From an uncultured Sphingomonadaceae bacterium (GTDB lineage Bacteria > Pseudomonadota > Alphaproteobacteria > Sphingomonadales > Sphingomonadaceae), in assembly GCA_947488845.1 (NCBI GenBank), contig CANLBM010000002.1:1-64000 (forward strand): a stretch of 64,000 nt of DNA. Direction: 5' to 3'. The translations under genes were made by a program, and so were the position numbers. A model generated the notes under the pieces. That model searched no databases. It had not been told where the DNA came from and was given only the letters and a program-made list of their open reading frames with translations. Positions 41,573-50,744 of the stretch are shown here, piece after piece; position 1 is the first letter of the stretch; each line of letters begins with the position of its first letter.

Positions 41573-42139
41573 TTGAGTATCTTGAAAGATAATAAGAAGA
41601 AACTGCGTAAAGAATATAGAAGGCTGCGGGATGCCTTTGTTGGTCAGCTCGACGTGGCAAGCCGCAATCTGTCCTTCCGGCGCCCTCCCTCGCCACTGGC
41701 CCGCCTGATCGAACCGGCACGGACGGTTGCCGTCTATCGGAGCATGGGTTCCGAAGCGCCCACCGAGCGGCTGATCGAATATCTGACAGAGAGTGGCGTC
41801 AGCATCGCCCTGCCAAGAGTTACCGACGGCGGATCGCTCGAATTCCGGCTGGTGTCGAACATCGACATGCTGGTGTCCGGATTCGCGGACATCCCCGAAC
41901 CCGACGAAAGCTGTCCATTGGCCGATCCGGATATCATCATCGCTCCCCTGGTGGCCTTTGACCGGTCCCTGCGGCGGCTGGGTCAGGGCGGCGGCTTTTA
42001 TGACCGCAGCTTTGCACAATATCTTGATATCCCGCGCATCGGCCTTGCCTGGTCGGTGCAGGAAGCGACAGAGATCCCGAGCGAGCCCCATGATCTACCG
42101 CTGCACATGATCGTGACGGAATGTGAAATAATAGAATGA
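41573..42139 (+). CDS. fau: 5-formyltetrahydrofolate cyclo-ligase
   Basis: Converts 5-formyltetrahydrofolate to 5,10-methenyltetrahydrofolate with ATP. The 188-residue protein has the basic N-terminal helix (KKKLRKEYRRLR), the KxxG-like AVYRSMGSEAPT region and the ATP motif LGQGGGFYDR. The start is a TTG at 41573; no ATG is available nearby. A place directly after 6S RNA is classic for this gene (ygfA in enterobacteria). Confidence 0.92.
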   Translation: MSILKDNKKKLRKEYRRLRDAFVGQLDVASRNLSFRRPPSPLARLIEPARTVAVYRSMGSEAPTERLIEYLTESGVSIALPRVTDGGSLEFRLVSNIDMLVSGFADIPEPDESCPLADPDIIIAPLVAFDRSLRRLGQGGGFYDRSFAQYLDIPRIGLAWSVQEATEIPSEPHDLPLHMIVTECEIIE

Positions 42140-42153
42140 TTTAGGATGACGTC

Positions 42154-42410
42154 ATGACATCAGAACCCGATAGAATCCGGCAAGATCAGCCCAGCTGGCG
42201 CAAGCCGGTCGGCATGATATTGATATTATTGCTGATCCTGCTGTGGTGCGGAATCGCCGTGACTCTGATCGACCATCTCAGCGGGCTCAATTTCTGGCTG
42301 CAATTGCCAGCCTATGTCATTCTGGGGATTGGCTGGATCTTTCCGATCCGTCCGTTGCTGACCTGGATGAATAAGGGGGCTTTGCGCCATCTCCCGGAAA
42401 ACAAGGGAAA

Positions 42411-42432
<22 letters not shown>
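42154..42432 (+). CDS. DUF2842 family membrane protein
   Basis: A 92-residue protein with two membrane helices (about 19-40, VGMILILLLILLWCGIAVTLI; and about 48-68) and the pattern WLQLPAYVILGIGWIFP, typical of this small alphaproteobacterial family of unknown function. AGGATGACGTC before the ATG gives a ribosome site. The last seven codons overlap the 3' end of tRNA-Asp on the other strand. Confidence 0.82.
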
Positions 42433-42487
<55 letters not shown>

Positions 42488-42519
42488 TTATGTGCCTATA
42501 TAGGCGGTGAAGCAGCGCA

Positions 42520-42546
42520 AGTATAAGAGCGCTGCATCCCTGTCAA
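42520..42546 (-). promoter_or_regulatory. Promoter of tRNA-Asp
   Basis: On the minus strand a consensus -35 TTGACA (42541-42546) and a near-consensus -10 TATACT (42520-42525) stand 15 bases apart, slightly short. The expected transcription start is about 25 bases before the tRNA. Confidence 0.65.
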
Positions 42547-42846
42547 CTACACTCTTTCGATTATCCCAGATATTTCTCAAAATGGCTGATCTGGCCAAGA
42601 TTTATCGCCCTTCCCGATCAGGCTTGTCAGGCACGAGTCCCGAACAGCCGCAAAACCTTATATTGACGGTAGCAGCTGCCGATAGTTACACCGCATTACG
42701 GTTAACAGGGGGTAAATCAGCGAGAAACGACTGGTTAATTAACTAAAATTATTGGCTGTTATCCGCCGGTTCTGACGGTAAAAAACTCATGACGTCATCT
42801 GGAAACCGTTTACCAAATATTTTTCTTTCTTGGCCATATAGATCGA
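42547..42846. other. Intergenic region before the DUF11 cluster
   Basis: Three hundred bases without a gene, AT-rich toward the right end. It must hold the promoter of the surface-protein cluster. A possible -35 TTGACG (42663-42668) has only a weak -10 (TTACAC, 42686-42691). The perfect palindrome ATGACGTCAT (42789-42798) stands between GGTAAA and TTTACC and could be an operator; this is speculative. Confidence 0.4.
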
Positions 42847-43887
42847 ATGACCAGACAAGAAAAACCGGCCTGCGAATGGCGTTCGCATCCCCTTGCAGCA
42901 ATTCCCGTCCGACGGCGGCTGTCGCTTGCGGCGGGTGCCGCTGCACTCTTATTGACGCCCGTATCCGCACAGGCGGCGGGCACGGTTGCGGGAACCGACA
43001 TCGTCAATGTGGCACAGGCCACGTATGACGGACCCTCAGGCGGTTCGCCCGTTACCATTGATTCGAATATCGTCACAATCAAAGTGGATGAACTGCTGGA
43101 TGTCACAGTCGTTTCCAGCGATCCCGGAGATATAGCCACCTCGCCCGCATTGACCGGACAGGCAACCACCTATCAGGTCACCAACACGGGCAACGGCGAC
43201 GAAGCGTTCACGCTGTCAGCGGATACGGCAAAGCCCGGCGATGAATTTGACACGACATTCGAACAGATCATTCTCGATAGCAATGGCAACGGCGTCTACG
43301 ATCCCGGAGTCGACACCATCTATACGCCCGGCACCAACGACCCGGTGCTGGCACCAGATGAAAGCATCAACGTTTTCATCCTTTCGACCATTCCGGCTTC
43401 CGCCAGTGACGCCGATCGCGCCGAAATCGAGCTTTCTGCCGTGGCCAGCACCGGCAGCGGTACACCGGGCGACATATTCGCCGGACAGGGCGATGGCGGT
43501 GGCGACGCGGTGGTTGGCTCAACCGGCGCGAGCGACGAAGACAGCGGCTTTTTTCTGATCCAGGCGGCCGAAGTCACTTTGGTCAAAAGCGCGACCATCG
43601 TCGATCCCTTTGGCGGAACAGAAGCCGTGCCAGGCGCGGTTATCCGATATCAGCTGGTTGCGACGACAACCGGCACCGGCAATCTGACCAATCTGGCGAT
43701 CACCGACGATATCCCTGCGGACACGACATATGATGCCGAAAGCATCACTCTGGAAGGCGCGGCGCTGACCGACGCACCGGGCGATGCCGACGCGGGCGCT
43801 TTCGACGGCAGCTCGATCGCAGTGTCTTTGGGCACGGTTCCGGGCGGACAGACGCGCACCATCACATTTCAAGTAACCATCGACTGA
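42847..43887 (+). CDS. Exported DUF11-type surface protein (gene 1 of 4)
   Basis: A 346-residue protein with a long basic N-region and signal peptide (RRRLSLAAGAAALLLTPV, cut after AQA near 43). The mature part is acidic, rich in Gly, Asp, Thr and Ala, nearly Lys-poor and predicted beta-sandwich. A Ca-binding-like loop DSNGNGVYDPGVD lies at about 140-152. The last 110 residues form a DUF11-type module (VTLVKSATIVDPF ... NLTNLAITDDIPADTTYD ... GGQTRTITFQVTID) and the protein ends exactly with its last strand. Cell-surface localisation is inferred. It begins a run of four same-strand genes of the same style. Confidence 0.85.
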   Translation: MTRQEKPACEWRSHPLAAIPVRRRLSLAAGAAALLLTPVSAQAAGTVAGTDIVNVAQATYDGPSGGSPVTIDSNIVTIKVDELLDVTVVSSDPGDIATSPALTGQATTYQVTNTGNGDEAFTLSADTAKPGDEFDTTFEQIILDSNGNGVYDPGVDTIYTPGTNDPVLAPDESINVFILSTIPASASDADRAEIELSAVASTGSGTPGDIFAGQGDGGGDAVVGSTGASDEDSGFFLIQAAEVTLVKSATIVDPFGGTEAVPGAVIRYQLVATTTGTGNLTNLAITDDIPADTTYDAESITLEGAALTDAPGDADAGAFDGSSIAVSLGTVPGGQTRTITFQVTID

Positions 43888-43909
43888 CAATTTTCAGGGG
43901 GATAGCCGC

Positions 43910-44374
43910 ATGTTTAAAAGATTATTCATTGCCATTGCATTGATAGCTCCTGGCACCGCCATGGCGGCCAATAATGTCAGCCTGTCGAGCGACGTCTTCA
44001 TCGAGCGCAAGGTGGCAAAACCGAACGGCACCACCGCTGTGGTTCTCGAGCAGCCGAAAACAGTCATTCCCGGCGACAATCTCGTATTCGTCGTCAAATA
44101 TAAGAATGTCGGCAGCGCGCCGGCATCCGATTTCTCTGTCACCAACCCGCTACCAAAAGCGGTGGCGTTCAATGGAACGTCCGATGGCACCGAAATTGTC
44201 TCCGTTGACGGAGGCAAAACATGGGGGCCGCTTTCGGCCCTCACCTACCCGAGGGACAATGGCGACGTTCGCCCTGCCCTCATGACGGATGTGACACACG
44301 TAAAATGGAAATTCAGTCGTGCCCTTTCCGCAGGATCGGAGGGGAAATTGATTTTCCGCGGCACTGTGAAGTGA
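43910..44374 (+). CDS. Small exported DUF11-like protein (gene 2 of 4)
   Basis: A 154-residue protein with signal peptide MFKRLFIAIALIAPGTAMA (cut near 19-20). The mature part is a single DUF11-like domain: PGDNLVFVVKYKNVGSAPASDFSVTNPLP and a final strand GKLIFRGTVK. A strong AGGGGG ribosome site precedes it, 22 bases after gene 1. It could be a minor subunit or cap of the same assembly; this is inference. Confidence 0.82.
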   Translation: MFKRLFIAIALIAPGTAMAANNVSLSSDVFIERKVAKPNGTTAVVLEQPKTVIPGDNLVFVVKYKNVGSAPASDFSVTNPLPKAVAFNGTSDGTEIVSVDGGKTWGPLSALTYPRDNGDVRPALMTDVTHVKWKFSRALSAGSEGKLIFRGTVK

Positions 44375-44387
44375 TCGCAACCGCCAT

Positions 44388-44412
44388 GGATTGCCGCGGG
44401 GTTAGGCAATCC
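44388..44412. repeat. Hairpin between cluster genes 2 and 3
   Basis: A perfect 8-bp stem GGATTGCC / GGCAATCC (44388-44395 with 44405-44412) with a nine-base loop. There is no T run, so it is not a clear terminator. The same stem sequence occurs inside the repeat at 23766-23950, so it may be a piece of the same repeat family. Confidence 0.7.
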
Positions 44413-44436
44413 AATTAAGTGAAACAGGAGACAGTT

Positions 44437-45543
44437 ATGACCAGTATACTGAAACTTCTCGTTGCCACTAGTACCATATCTGTAGCGGCGCTGGGTGCAA
44501 AGCCCGCGTTCGCTGCAGACTTGGGTACTGATGCGGGCACGAGCATTACCAACAACGTTAGCGTTGCGTTCAATGTGGGGGGGACTGCTCAGACCGCAGA
44601 AACCGACAGCGACACATTTGTCGTCGACAGGGAAGTAAATCTTGTTGTGACCAAAAGCGACGGGGTGAACACCTCCGTTGCTCCGGGTTCGACACAACAA
44701 GCCGTGACCTACACGGTCAGCAACCAGACCAATGACACGATCGACGTGTTGCTGACTTCCGAGCAGCTCGGCGGAGACAATTTCAACGTCACCGGCGCGA
44801 TCACCTACTATCTCGATGACGGCGCAACGGCCGGCGTCTTTGACGCTGGTGATACGCCAATCACCTACATCGACAATCTGGCTGAAGATGCTACCGTCAC
44901 TATTCACGCGGTTGCCAACATCCCGGGCGGTGTTGTCACCGGCGATCTGGCTGATATTGTCCTGATAGGTCAAGCTGCAGGCCATGGCGGTGCGGGCGTT
45001 CCTACAACCGGTGTGGGCATACAGGGTACGGCATTTGTCAATAACGCGGGCGATGCAGATGATGCCGCCGTTGTCCAGAACGTCTTTGCCGATGGCGCCG
45101 GCACCGGAACCGGTGATGGCGCAGGCGACGGTTATCACAGCGATACCGACACTTACGTGGTCGCTGGAGCGGACATTTCGGTGTTCAAATCCAGCCGCGT
45201 TGTCAGCGATCCGGTGAACAACACGACCAATCCAAAGGCCATTCCAGGGGCGATTGTCGAATATTGTATTTCGGTCGCCAACGGAGCCGGGTCGGCTTTG
45301 GCAACAGGTGTCACTATAACCGATACGCTGCCAGCAGATGTTGGTGGCAATGGCATCACGTTCGTCACCGGGTCCATCCTGGTGGACGCGACGGCCGTGA
45401 TTGCAGCCGGTCCGCCCCAGACCCAGACCTGTTCTGGTGGCGTTGCGGGTGGCAGCTTTGCGAATCCAACCGTTAGCGGTACCTTGTCCGACATTGCCGC
45501 GGGTACAAACCGCGCCATGATCTTCCGTGTAACGGTGGACTAG
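44437..45543 (+). CDS. Exported DUF11-type surface protein (gene 3 of 4)
   Basis: A 368-residue protein with signal peptide (MTSILKLLVATSTISVAALG, cut after AFA near 27). The ATG at 44437 is chosen because AGGAG lies seven bases upstream; a GTG at 44419 would overlap that site. The body parallels gene 1: an N-terminal beta domain with ADLGTDAGTSITNNVSVAFN, a middle domain with YYLDDGATAGVFDAGD, and a C-terminal DUF11 module (ADISVFKSSRVVSD ... TGVTITDTLPADVG) ending exactly at MIFRVTVD. Composition is Gly/Ala/Thr/Asp-rich and Lys-poor, suited to a secreted fibre or layer. Confidence 0.85.
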   Translation: MTSILKLLVATSTISVAALGAKPAFAADLGTDAGTSITNNVSVAFNVGGTAQTAETDSDTFVVDREVNLVVTKSDGVNTSVAPGSTQQAVTYTVSNQTNDTIDVLLTSEQLGGDNFNVTGAITYYLDDGATAGVFDAGDTPITYIDNLAEDATVTIHAVANIPGGVVTGDLADIVLIGQAAGHGGAGVPTTGVGIQGTAFVNNAGDADDAAVVQNVFADGAGTGTGDGAGDGYHSDTDTYVVAGADISVFKSSRVVSDPVNNTTNPKAIPGAIVEYCISVANGAGSALATGVTITDTLPADVGGNGITFVTGSILVDATAVIAAGPPQTQTCSGGVAGGSFANPTVSGTLSDIAAGTNRAMIFRVTVD

Positions 45544-45557
45544 GCACTTCGAATCAT

Positions 45558-45590
45558 GGTGGCAAACCGGAATTTTGGCGGTTTGCCACC
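45558..45590 (+). terminator. Perfect 12-bp hairpin between cluster genes 3 and 4
   Basis: GGTGGCAAACCG (45558-45569) and CGGTTTGCCACC (45579-45590) form a flawless stem with a nine-base loop, 14 bases after the gene 3 stop. The following bases ATCTTTCGCTGTT are only moderately T-rich, so termination is likely partial. It could let gene 3 be made in excess of the large gene 4, or protect the upstream mRNA. Confidence 0.65.
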
Positions 45591-45607
45591 ATCTTTCGCT
45601 GTTAATC

Positions 45608-48600
45608 GTGGGTCTGTTCCCCGACTTTCTTAGGCCAATCGGCTTGGCATTTGCTGCAAGCGCATTAACCGCGCCTGCCTCTACGGCACTCGCGCAACCC
45701 GCGTTTGCCGGGGAGCAGTCGCATGCCCGTAACCTGCCGCTGATCAGCAATATCGCACAGGCGGAATGGGATATAGGCGGCCAAAGGCTGCAGAAACCGT
45801 CCAACCGGGTCGATATTCAGGTGGTCCCGGCGACCAATGCCCCGCCCGAGATCACCACCTATCAGTTCAGCGACCCTCCCGGCGCCGAACAGGTGCCCAT
45901 TCCGGGCACGATGTGCCGCGGTTCGGCAGGAAATATAGCAATCGAGCTGCACGGTGTTTTTGCCGGAACACCCACCAATCCGGGATCGATCACACCCACG
46001 CACAGAATCCGGGCTGGTGCGCCGCTGATCGTGTCCATTCTTGCGTCAGGCAAGAATCTGGACCCGCTGGCGGTCGACAGCTTCGATATCGTCCTTTCCA
46101 CGCCGGCTGGTGACCGGGAAGTGATCACAGTCTCGGAAACCGGGCCGGACACGGCTCGTTTTATAGGGATGATCAACACCGCCGCAATACCGCCGCATCC
46201 GGTACAGGGAGACTGCAAGCTATCGGTCAACCCCGGCGATACACTGGACGTAGCCATCGACGAAATCGCCGGAAACCCGCTTGGCATGGTGGAACTGGGC
46301 ATATTGGTCGATCCGTTTGGCGAAACGTTCGACAGCGGTGATGGCGCGCCCGTCTCGGGTACGCGCGTTACCCTGATCGATGCCGCAACCGGACAACCGG
46401 CCGACGTATTCGGTGACGATGGCGTATCGGTCTTTCCCAGCACAGTGATTACTGGCGACACGGTGACCGATAGCGGCGGCACCGTCTACAGTTTCACCGA
46501 CGGCTTCTATCGCTTTCCCTTCGCACGAGCGGGCCGATATCGCCTGCTCGTCGAGCCTCCCGGGCCTTACAGCTTCGCATCAACGGCCACGCCCCAGCAA
46601 CTCGCCCCCTTGCGGCGTACCGACGGGATGCCGTTCACTATTGTGGACGGCTCCTATGGCGGGATCATCATATTGAATGACCCGGCACCGGTGCGCGTCG
46701 ATGTGCCACTCGACAGGCCCGGCACAGCTCTGCAGATCAGCAAGGCCGCCTCGGTGACGCTGGCGGCGCCCGGAGACGCCGTGCAATATCGGGTCACGGT
46801 GCAAAACAGCGATGCCGTCCGGACCACCGGCCAGATTACCATTTCCGATCAGCTGCCGGGCGCAATGCGCCTGAAAACCGGTACGGTCCGCTATAATGGC
46901 GAGTTGGTCACCCCCGATGTCCAGGCCAACGGACAGGAATTTACCGTTGAGGTACCACCCCTGCCCCCTTCGGGCAGCGGCCTGCTGACCTATATCGCCG
47001 AAGTGCGTCAGGATGCACAGCCCGGAGACGCACTCAATCTCGCTTCGGCGAGCGATGATCGGGGCACAATCAGTCCGACCGTCGATGCGCTGGTTCGCGT
47101 GGAACGCGACGGCATTTCCGAACGATTCACGCTGATCGGCCGGATCACCGACGGCGGCTGCTCGACCGACCCCGAAAAAGCCTCGGGAATTGGCGGCATT
47201 CGGGTGATCTTGCAGGACGGGACCTATACGGTTACCGACAGCGACGGCCGCTATCATTTTGAAGGGCTGAAACCCGGCCTGCACGTGGCCCAGGTCGATC
47301 CGTCCACTTTCCCCGCCGATCTCGCACCGGTCGACTGCGCGCGCAATACACGGACCGCTGGCAGCAATATTTCCCGCTTTGTCGAAGGCCGTGGTGGCGC
47401 ACTGAAACGGGCGGATTTCCGTGCCAGAAAGGTTGCCCCAAGAGCGATCAGCGAGAAATATATCTATCACAAGCCCGCAGTGCTGTCAGATCCGGAAGCA
47501 GCCGGAGCCGGTCACGACTGGCTGAGCGGCCAGGAACCCGGCATCGCATGGCTGTTCCCCGAAGTGGACCATAACCCGCGCGTCAAGGCATTGCGCGTCG
47601 CGATCAAGCATCACGACGGCCAGAGGGTTGAATTGTCGATCAACGGCAAGCCGGTTAATCCCCTGGCTTTTGACGGAACGAAGAAGAGCGCGGACGGCAA
47701 AATCCGGGTCAGCACCTGGCGCGGCGTCGAGATCGAGGACCGGAGCAATATATTCGTGGCACGGGTGGTGGATCAGAATGGCGCGCTCGTCCAGCAATTG
47801 GAACGCACGGTCCATTATGCCGGCAGTCCGCTGAATGCAGAATTGCTCAAGGACCGGTCGGTTCTGGTTGCCGATGGCGTGACCCGTCCGGTAATTGCCG
47901 TGCGGCTAACGGATCGCACCGGCAAGCCCGCCCGCAACGGCATGGTCGGTGACTTCAGCGTCCCTGCGCCTTATGCACCGGCGATTGAAATCGATGCCCG
48001 GCAAGCCAACCAGCTGGCCGGTCTAGAACGGGGCGCGCCGGTATGGCGGGTCGAGGGCGAGGAAGGCATCGCCTATATCCAACTGGCGCCGACCACGGCT
48101 TCCGGTTCGCTCAGCATTTCTTTCCCCTTCCGCGATGGCGAAGTGGAACGCACCCAGCGTATCGAGACATGGCTTGATCCGGGTGACCGGCCCTGGACCG
48201 TGGTAGGCTTTGCCGCTGGTACGCTTGGCTTCAACACGCTGGACGAACGGCTCGAGGATCTGGTCGAAGATGATGACAATATCAACGTCGACGGCCGCAT
48301 CGCGCTTTATGCCAAAGGCCGCGTGACCGGCAAATGGCTGATGACCCTCGCCTATGACAGCGACAAGGAAGAAGACGAAACCCGCTTTCAGGGCGTGATC
48401 GATCCGCGCCGCTATTATACGGTTTACGCAGACCGTAGCGAGCAGCGCTATGACGCGGCCTCGGTGCGCCGCCTCTATCTCAAGCTGGAACGTCCGCAGT
48501 TCTACGCGCTTTTCGGTGACTATGAAACCGGCATCAACGAGCCAGAGCTGGCCCGTTACCAGCGCGCCTTCAACGGCATCAAGGCGGAATATAAAAATGA

Positions 48601-50722
48601 TCAGGTGCATCTCAACGCCTTTGGCGCGGATTCGCCCAACCGTTTCCGTCGCGAGGAAATCCAGAGCAATGGCCTTTCCGGTCCTTATGCCCTCGCCACC
48701 CGCGACATCCTCGCCAACAGCGAACGGATCACGCTCGAAACCCGCGACCGCTTCCGCTCGGACCGGATCGTCGAACAGCGCGAGCTGACCCGGCATATCG
48801 ATTACGATATCGATTATCTGGCCGGCACCTTGCGCTTCCGCGAACCGATCCTGAGCCGCGGCAGCGGTCTCGATCCGCAATTCATCATTGCCGAATATGA
48901 AGTGATCGGCATTGGCGGCCGCAATCTCAACGCCGGTGGCCGTGCAACCTACCAGACCTCCGACCAGAAGTTGAAAATCGGTGCAACCGCCGTGCATGAC
49001 GAGGACGAGAGCGTCAAAACCGACCTGCTCGGCGTTGACATCCGCTATCGGCCGGACGTCAGCACGGAATTCCGCGCGGAACTGGCCGTTACCGACAATG
49101 AAGCGAAAACGGTCAACCCGACGAGCAGCGGGCAAGCCGCCACAGCCTGGCTGGTCGAAGCCGAACATCATGGCTCGAAATTCGATTTGCTCGCCTATGT
49201 CCGGCGTCAGGCGACCGGCTATGGTTTGGGACAGCTCAATGCCGCTGAAACCGGCACCCGCAAATTCGGCATCGACGCCCGCGTAAGGGTCCGCGAGAAT
49301 CTGTCGCTGGCGGTCACCAGCTATCAGGAAGATTTCCTGACATCGGGCGCCCGGCGCCGCGCCGGTACCGCCGAACTCGAATATCGCACGAAGGACACGT
49401 CGTTCCGCGCCGGCCTCGTCTATGCCAATGACCGGCTGTCCGACGGCACGGTCAACGAGTCCAGGCTCGTCCGGCTGGGCGCGACCCAGCGGCTGTTCGA
49501 CGGCAAGCTGGAACTGGATGCCCAGACCGAATTTGCCCTGGGTGGCCAGGATGAAAGCATCGACTTCCCGGCGCGGCACAGCTTTTCGGCGCGCTATGCG
49601 GTTACCAAGGATATCAAGATCATCGGCACCTACGAGATTGCCGACGGCGAGAATATCGATGCCCGGACGGCCCGGATCGGCGTCGACGTGTCGCCGTGGG
49701 ATGGCGCGCGCATCGTCAGCAGCATGAACCAGCAGGAAATCACCGAATTCGGCCCGCGCACCTTTGCCGCTTACGGCCTGACCCAGAGCATTCCGCTGGA
49801 CGACAAGTGGACGATCGATTTCTCGCTCGACGGCAACGAAACGATTGGCGGATTTGATCGCGGCGATGTCATCAACGAACAGCAGCCGGTTGCTTCGGGC
49901 GGTTTCCTGGGCAATGATACGACACTGACCGAAGACTTTTTGGCACTGACCGCCGGCTTCACCTATCGCACCGATGACTGGAGCTGGAATGGCCGCGCCG
50001 AATATCGCGACGGCGACGTCACCGAACGTTACGGATTTACCACCGCAGCTCTCAAGCAGATCGGCGAAGGCAGTGCCGTGGGCGCGCTGGCGAGTGTCTT
50101 TGTTGCCAAAGACAACACGGGAATCAGCACGCGGGTCGTCGAAGCCGAAGCCAGCTGGGCGCATCGTCCGGCCGACAGCCAGTGGTCGTGGCTCGAAAAG
50201 CTGGAATTCCGCGAGGATCGCGTCCGCAACGCCGTCGCCGGTGCATCCGCCCCGATCGGCGGAGCGCCTCTGCTGGTCGATGGCAATGTCACTTCCCGTC
50301 GTATTATCAATAGCTTGAGCGTTAATTACACGCCGATTGATGCCGATGACAGTATCTTCACCGAAGTGGGCGAATATGGTTTCTTCTGGGGCAGCCGCTA
50401 TGTTTTCGATCGCTTCGGACCGGATGATGTCGAAGGCTGGAGCAATGTCGTCGGTGCCGATATCAAGTTCGACCTTTCCGACACGATCGACATTGGCGGC
50501 CAGGCCACCGCGCGGATCGGCAATGACTTCAACAGCGTCGCCTATTCCGGCGGACCGAGCGTCGGGATCACCCCGTTCAAGAACGGCTATATCTCGGTCG
50601 GCTATAATGTCGTCGGCTTTGCCGATCGCGACTTTGAAGAAAGCCGCTATACCCGCGACGGGCCTTTCATCACCTTCCGCCTGAAATTCGATCAGGAAAC
50701 GCTCGGAAGTCTGGGGCTCTAA
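45608..50722 (+). CDS. Giant DUF11/SdrD-like protein with outer-membrane-barrel-like half (gene 4 of 4)
   Basis: About 1,704 residues. The GTG at 45608 is preferred because the upstream TTG (45575) falls in the hairpin loop; it leaves a normal signal peptide ending ALAQPAFA. Order of parts: N-terminal beta domains (35-400); a DUF11 module (about 410-530, ISKAASVTLAAPGDAVQYRV); an SdrD-B/carboxypeptidase-like module (about 545-600, GIGGIRVILQDGTYTVTDSDG); Ig-like regions; then, from about 870, some 830 residues of alternating short strands rich in Arg, Tyr, Asp and Gly (GRIALYAKGRVTGKWLM, RLYLKLERPQFYALFGDY) that read as a large outer-membrane barrel. It ends ETLGSLGL without the usual C-terminal Phe. 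Probably the anchor or export/assembly platform for genes 1-3; this role is inference. Confidence 0.85.
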   Translation: MGLFPDFLRPIGLAFAASALTAPASTALAQPAFAGEQSHARNLPLISNIAQAEWDIGGQRLQKPSNRVDIQVVPATNAPPEITTYQFSDPPGAEQVPIPGTMCRGSAGNIAIELHGVFAGTPTNPGSITPTHRIRAGAPLIVSILASGKNLDPLAVDSFDIVLSTPAGDREVITVSETGPDTARFIGMINTAAIPPHPVQGDCKLSVNPGDTLDVAIDEIAGNPLGMVELGILVDPFGETFDSGDGAPVSGTRVTLIDAATGQPADVFGDDGVSVFPSTVITGDTVTDSGGTVYSFTDGFYRFPFARAGRYRLLVEPPGPYSFASTATPQQLAPLRRTDGMPFTIVDGSYGGIIILNDPAPVRVDVPLDRPGTALQISKAASVTLAAPGDAVQYRVTVQNSDAVRTTGQITISDQLPGAMRLKTGTVRYNGELVTPDVQANGQEFTVEVPPLPPSGSGLLTYIAEVRQDAQPGDALNLASASDDRGTISPTVDALVRVERDGISERFTLIGRITDGGCSTDPEKASGIGGIRVILQDGTYTVTDSDGRYHFEGLKPGLHVAQVDPSTFPADLAPVDCARNTRTAGSNISRFVEGRGGALKRADFRARKVAPRAISEKYIYHKPAVLSDPEAAGAGHDWLSGQEPGIAWLFPEVDHNPRVKALRVAIKHHDGQRVELSINGKPVNPLAFDGTKKSADGKIRVSTWRGVEIEDRSNIFVARVVDQNGALVQQLERTVHYAGSPLNAELLKDRSVLVADGVTRPVIAVRLTDRTGKPARNGMVGDFSVPAPYAPAIEIDARQANQLAGLERGAPVWRVEGEEGIAYIQLAPTTASGSLSISFPFRDGEVERTQRIETWLDPGDRPWTVVGFAAGTLGFNTLDERLEDLVEDDDNINVDGRIALYAKGRVTGKWLMTLAYDSDKEEDETRFQGVIDPRRYYTVYADRSEQRYDAASVRRLYLKLERPQFYALFGDYETGINEPELARYQRAFNGIKAEYKNDQVHLNAFGADSPNRFRREEIQSNGLSGPYALATRDILANSERITLETRDRFRSDRIVEQRELTRHIDYDIDYLAGTLRFREPILSRGSGLDPQFIIAEYEVIGIGGRNLNAGGRATYQTSDQKLKIGATAVHDEDESVKTDLLGVDIRYRPDVSTEFRAELAVTDNEAKTVNPTSSGQAATAWLVEAEHHGSKFDLLAYVRRQATGYGLGQLNAAETGTRKFGIDARVRVRENLSLAVTSYQEDFLTSGARRRAGTAELEYRTKDTSFRAGLVYANDRLSDGTVNESRLVRLGATQRLFDGKLELDAQTEFALGGQDESIDFPARHSFSARYAVTKDIKIIGTYEIADGENIDARTARIGVDVSPWDGARIVSSMNQQEITEFGPRTFAAYGLTQSIPLDDKWTIDFSLDGNETIGGFDRGDVINEQQPVASGGFLGNDTTLTEDFLALTAGFTYRTDDWSWNGRAEYRDGDVTERYGFTTAALKQIGEGSAVGALASVFVAKDNTGISTRVVEAEASWAHRPADSQWSWLEKLEFREDRVRNAVAGASAPIGGAPLLVDGNVTSRRIINSLSVNYTPIDADDSIFTEVGEYGFFWGSRYVFDRFGPDDVEGWSNVVGADIKFDLSDTIDIGGQATARIGNDFNSVAYSGGPSVGITPFKNGYISVGYNVVGFADRDFEESRYTRDGPFITFRLKFDQETLGSLGL

Positions 50723-50744
50723 GGGCCTAAGGTGTTCCGCCCCC

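Noticed and set aside
44245..45804. A 519-codon minus-strand frame across genes 2, 3 and the start of gene 4
   Set aside because: It crosses three convincing signal-peptide genes and has Cys/Arg-rich composition typical of shadow frames.
48023..50164. A 713-codon open frame antisense to the giant surface gene
   Set aside because: It follows the codon pattern of the sense gene in the opposite frame, is rich in Arg/Gly/Ala/Phe without motifs, and has no signal or ribosome site. The sense protein has clear modules.
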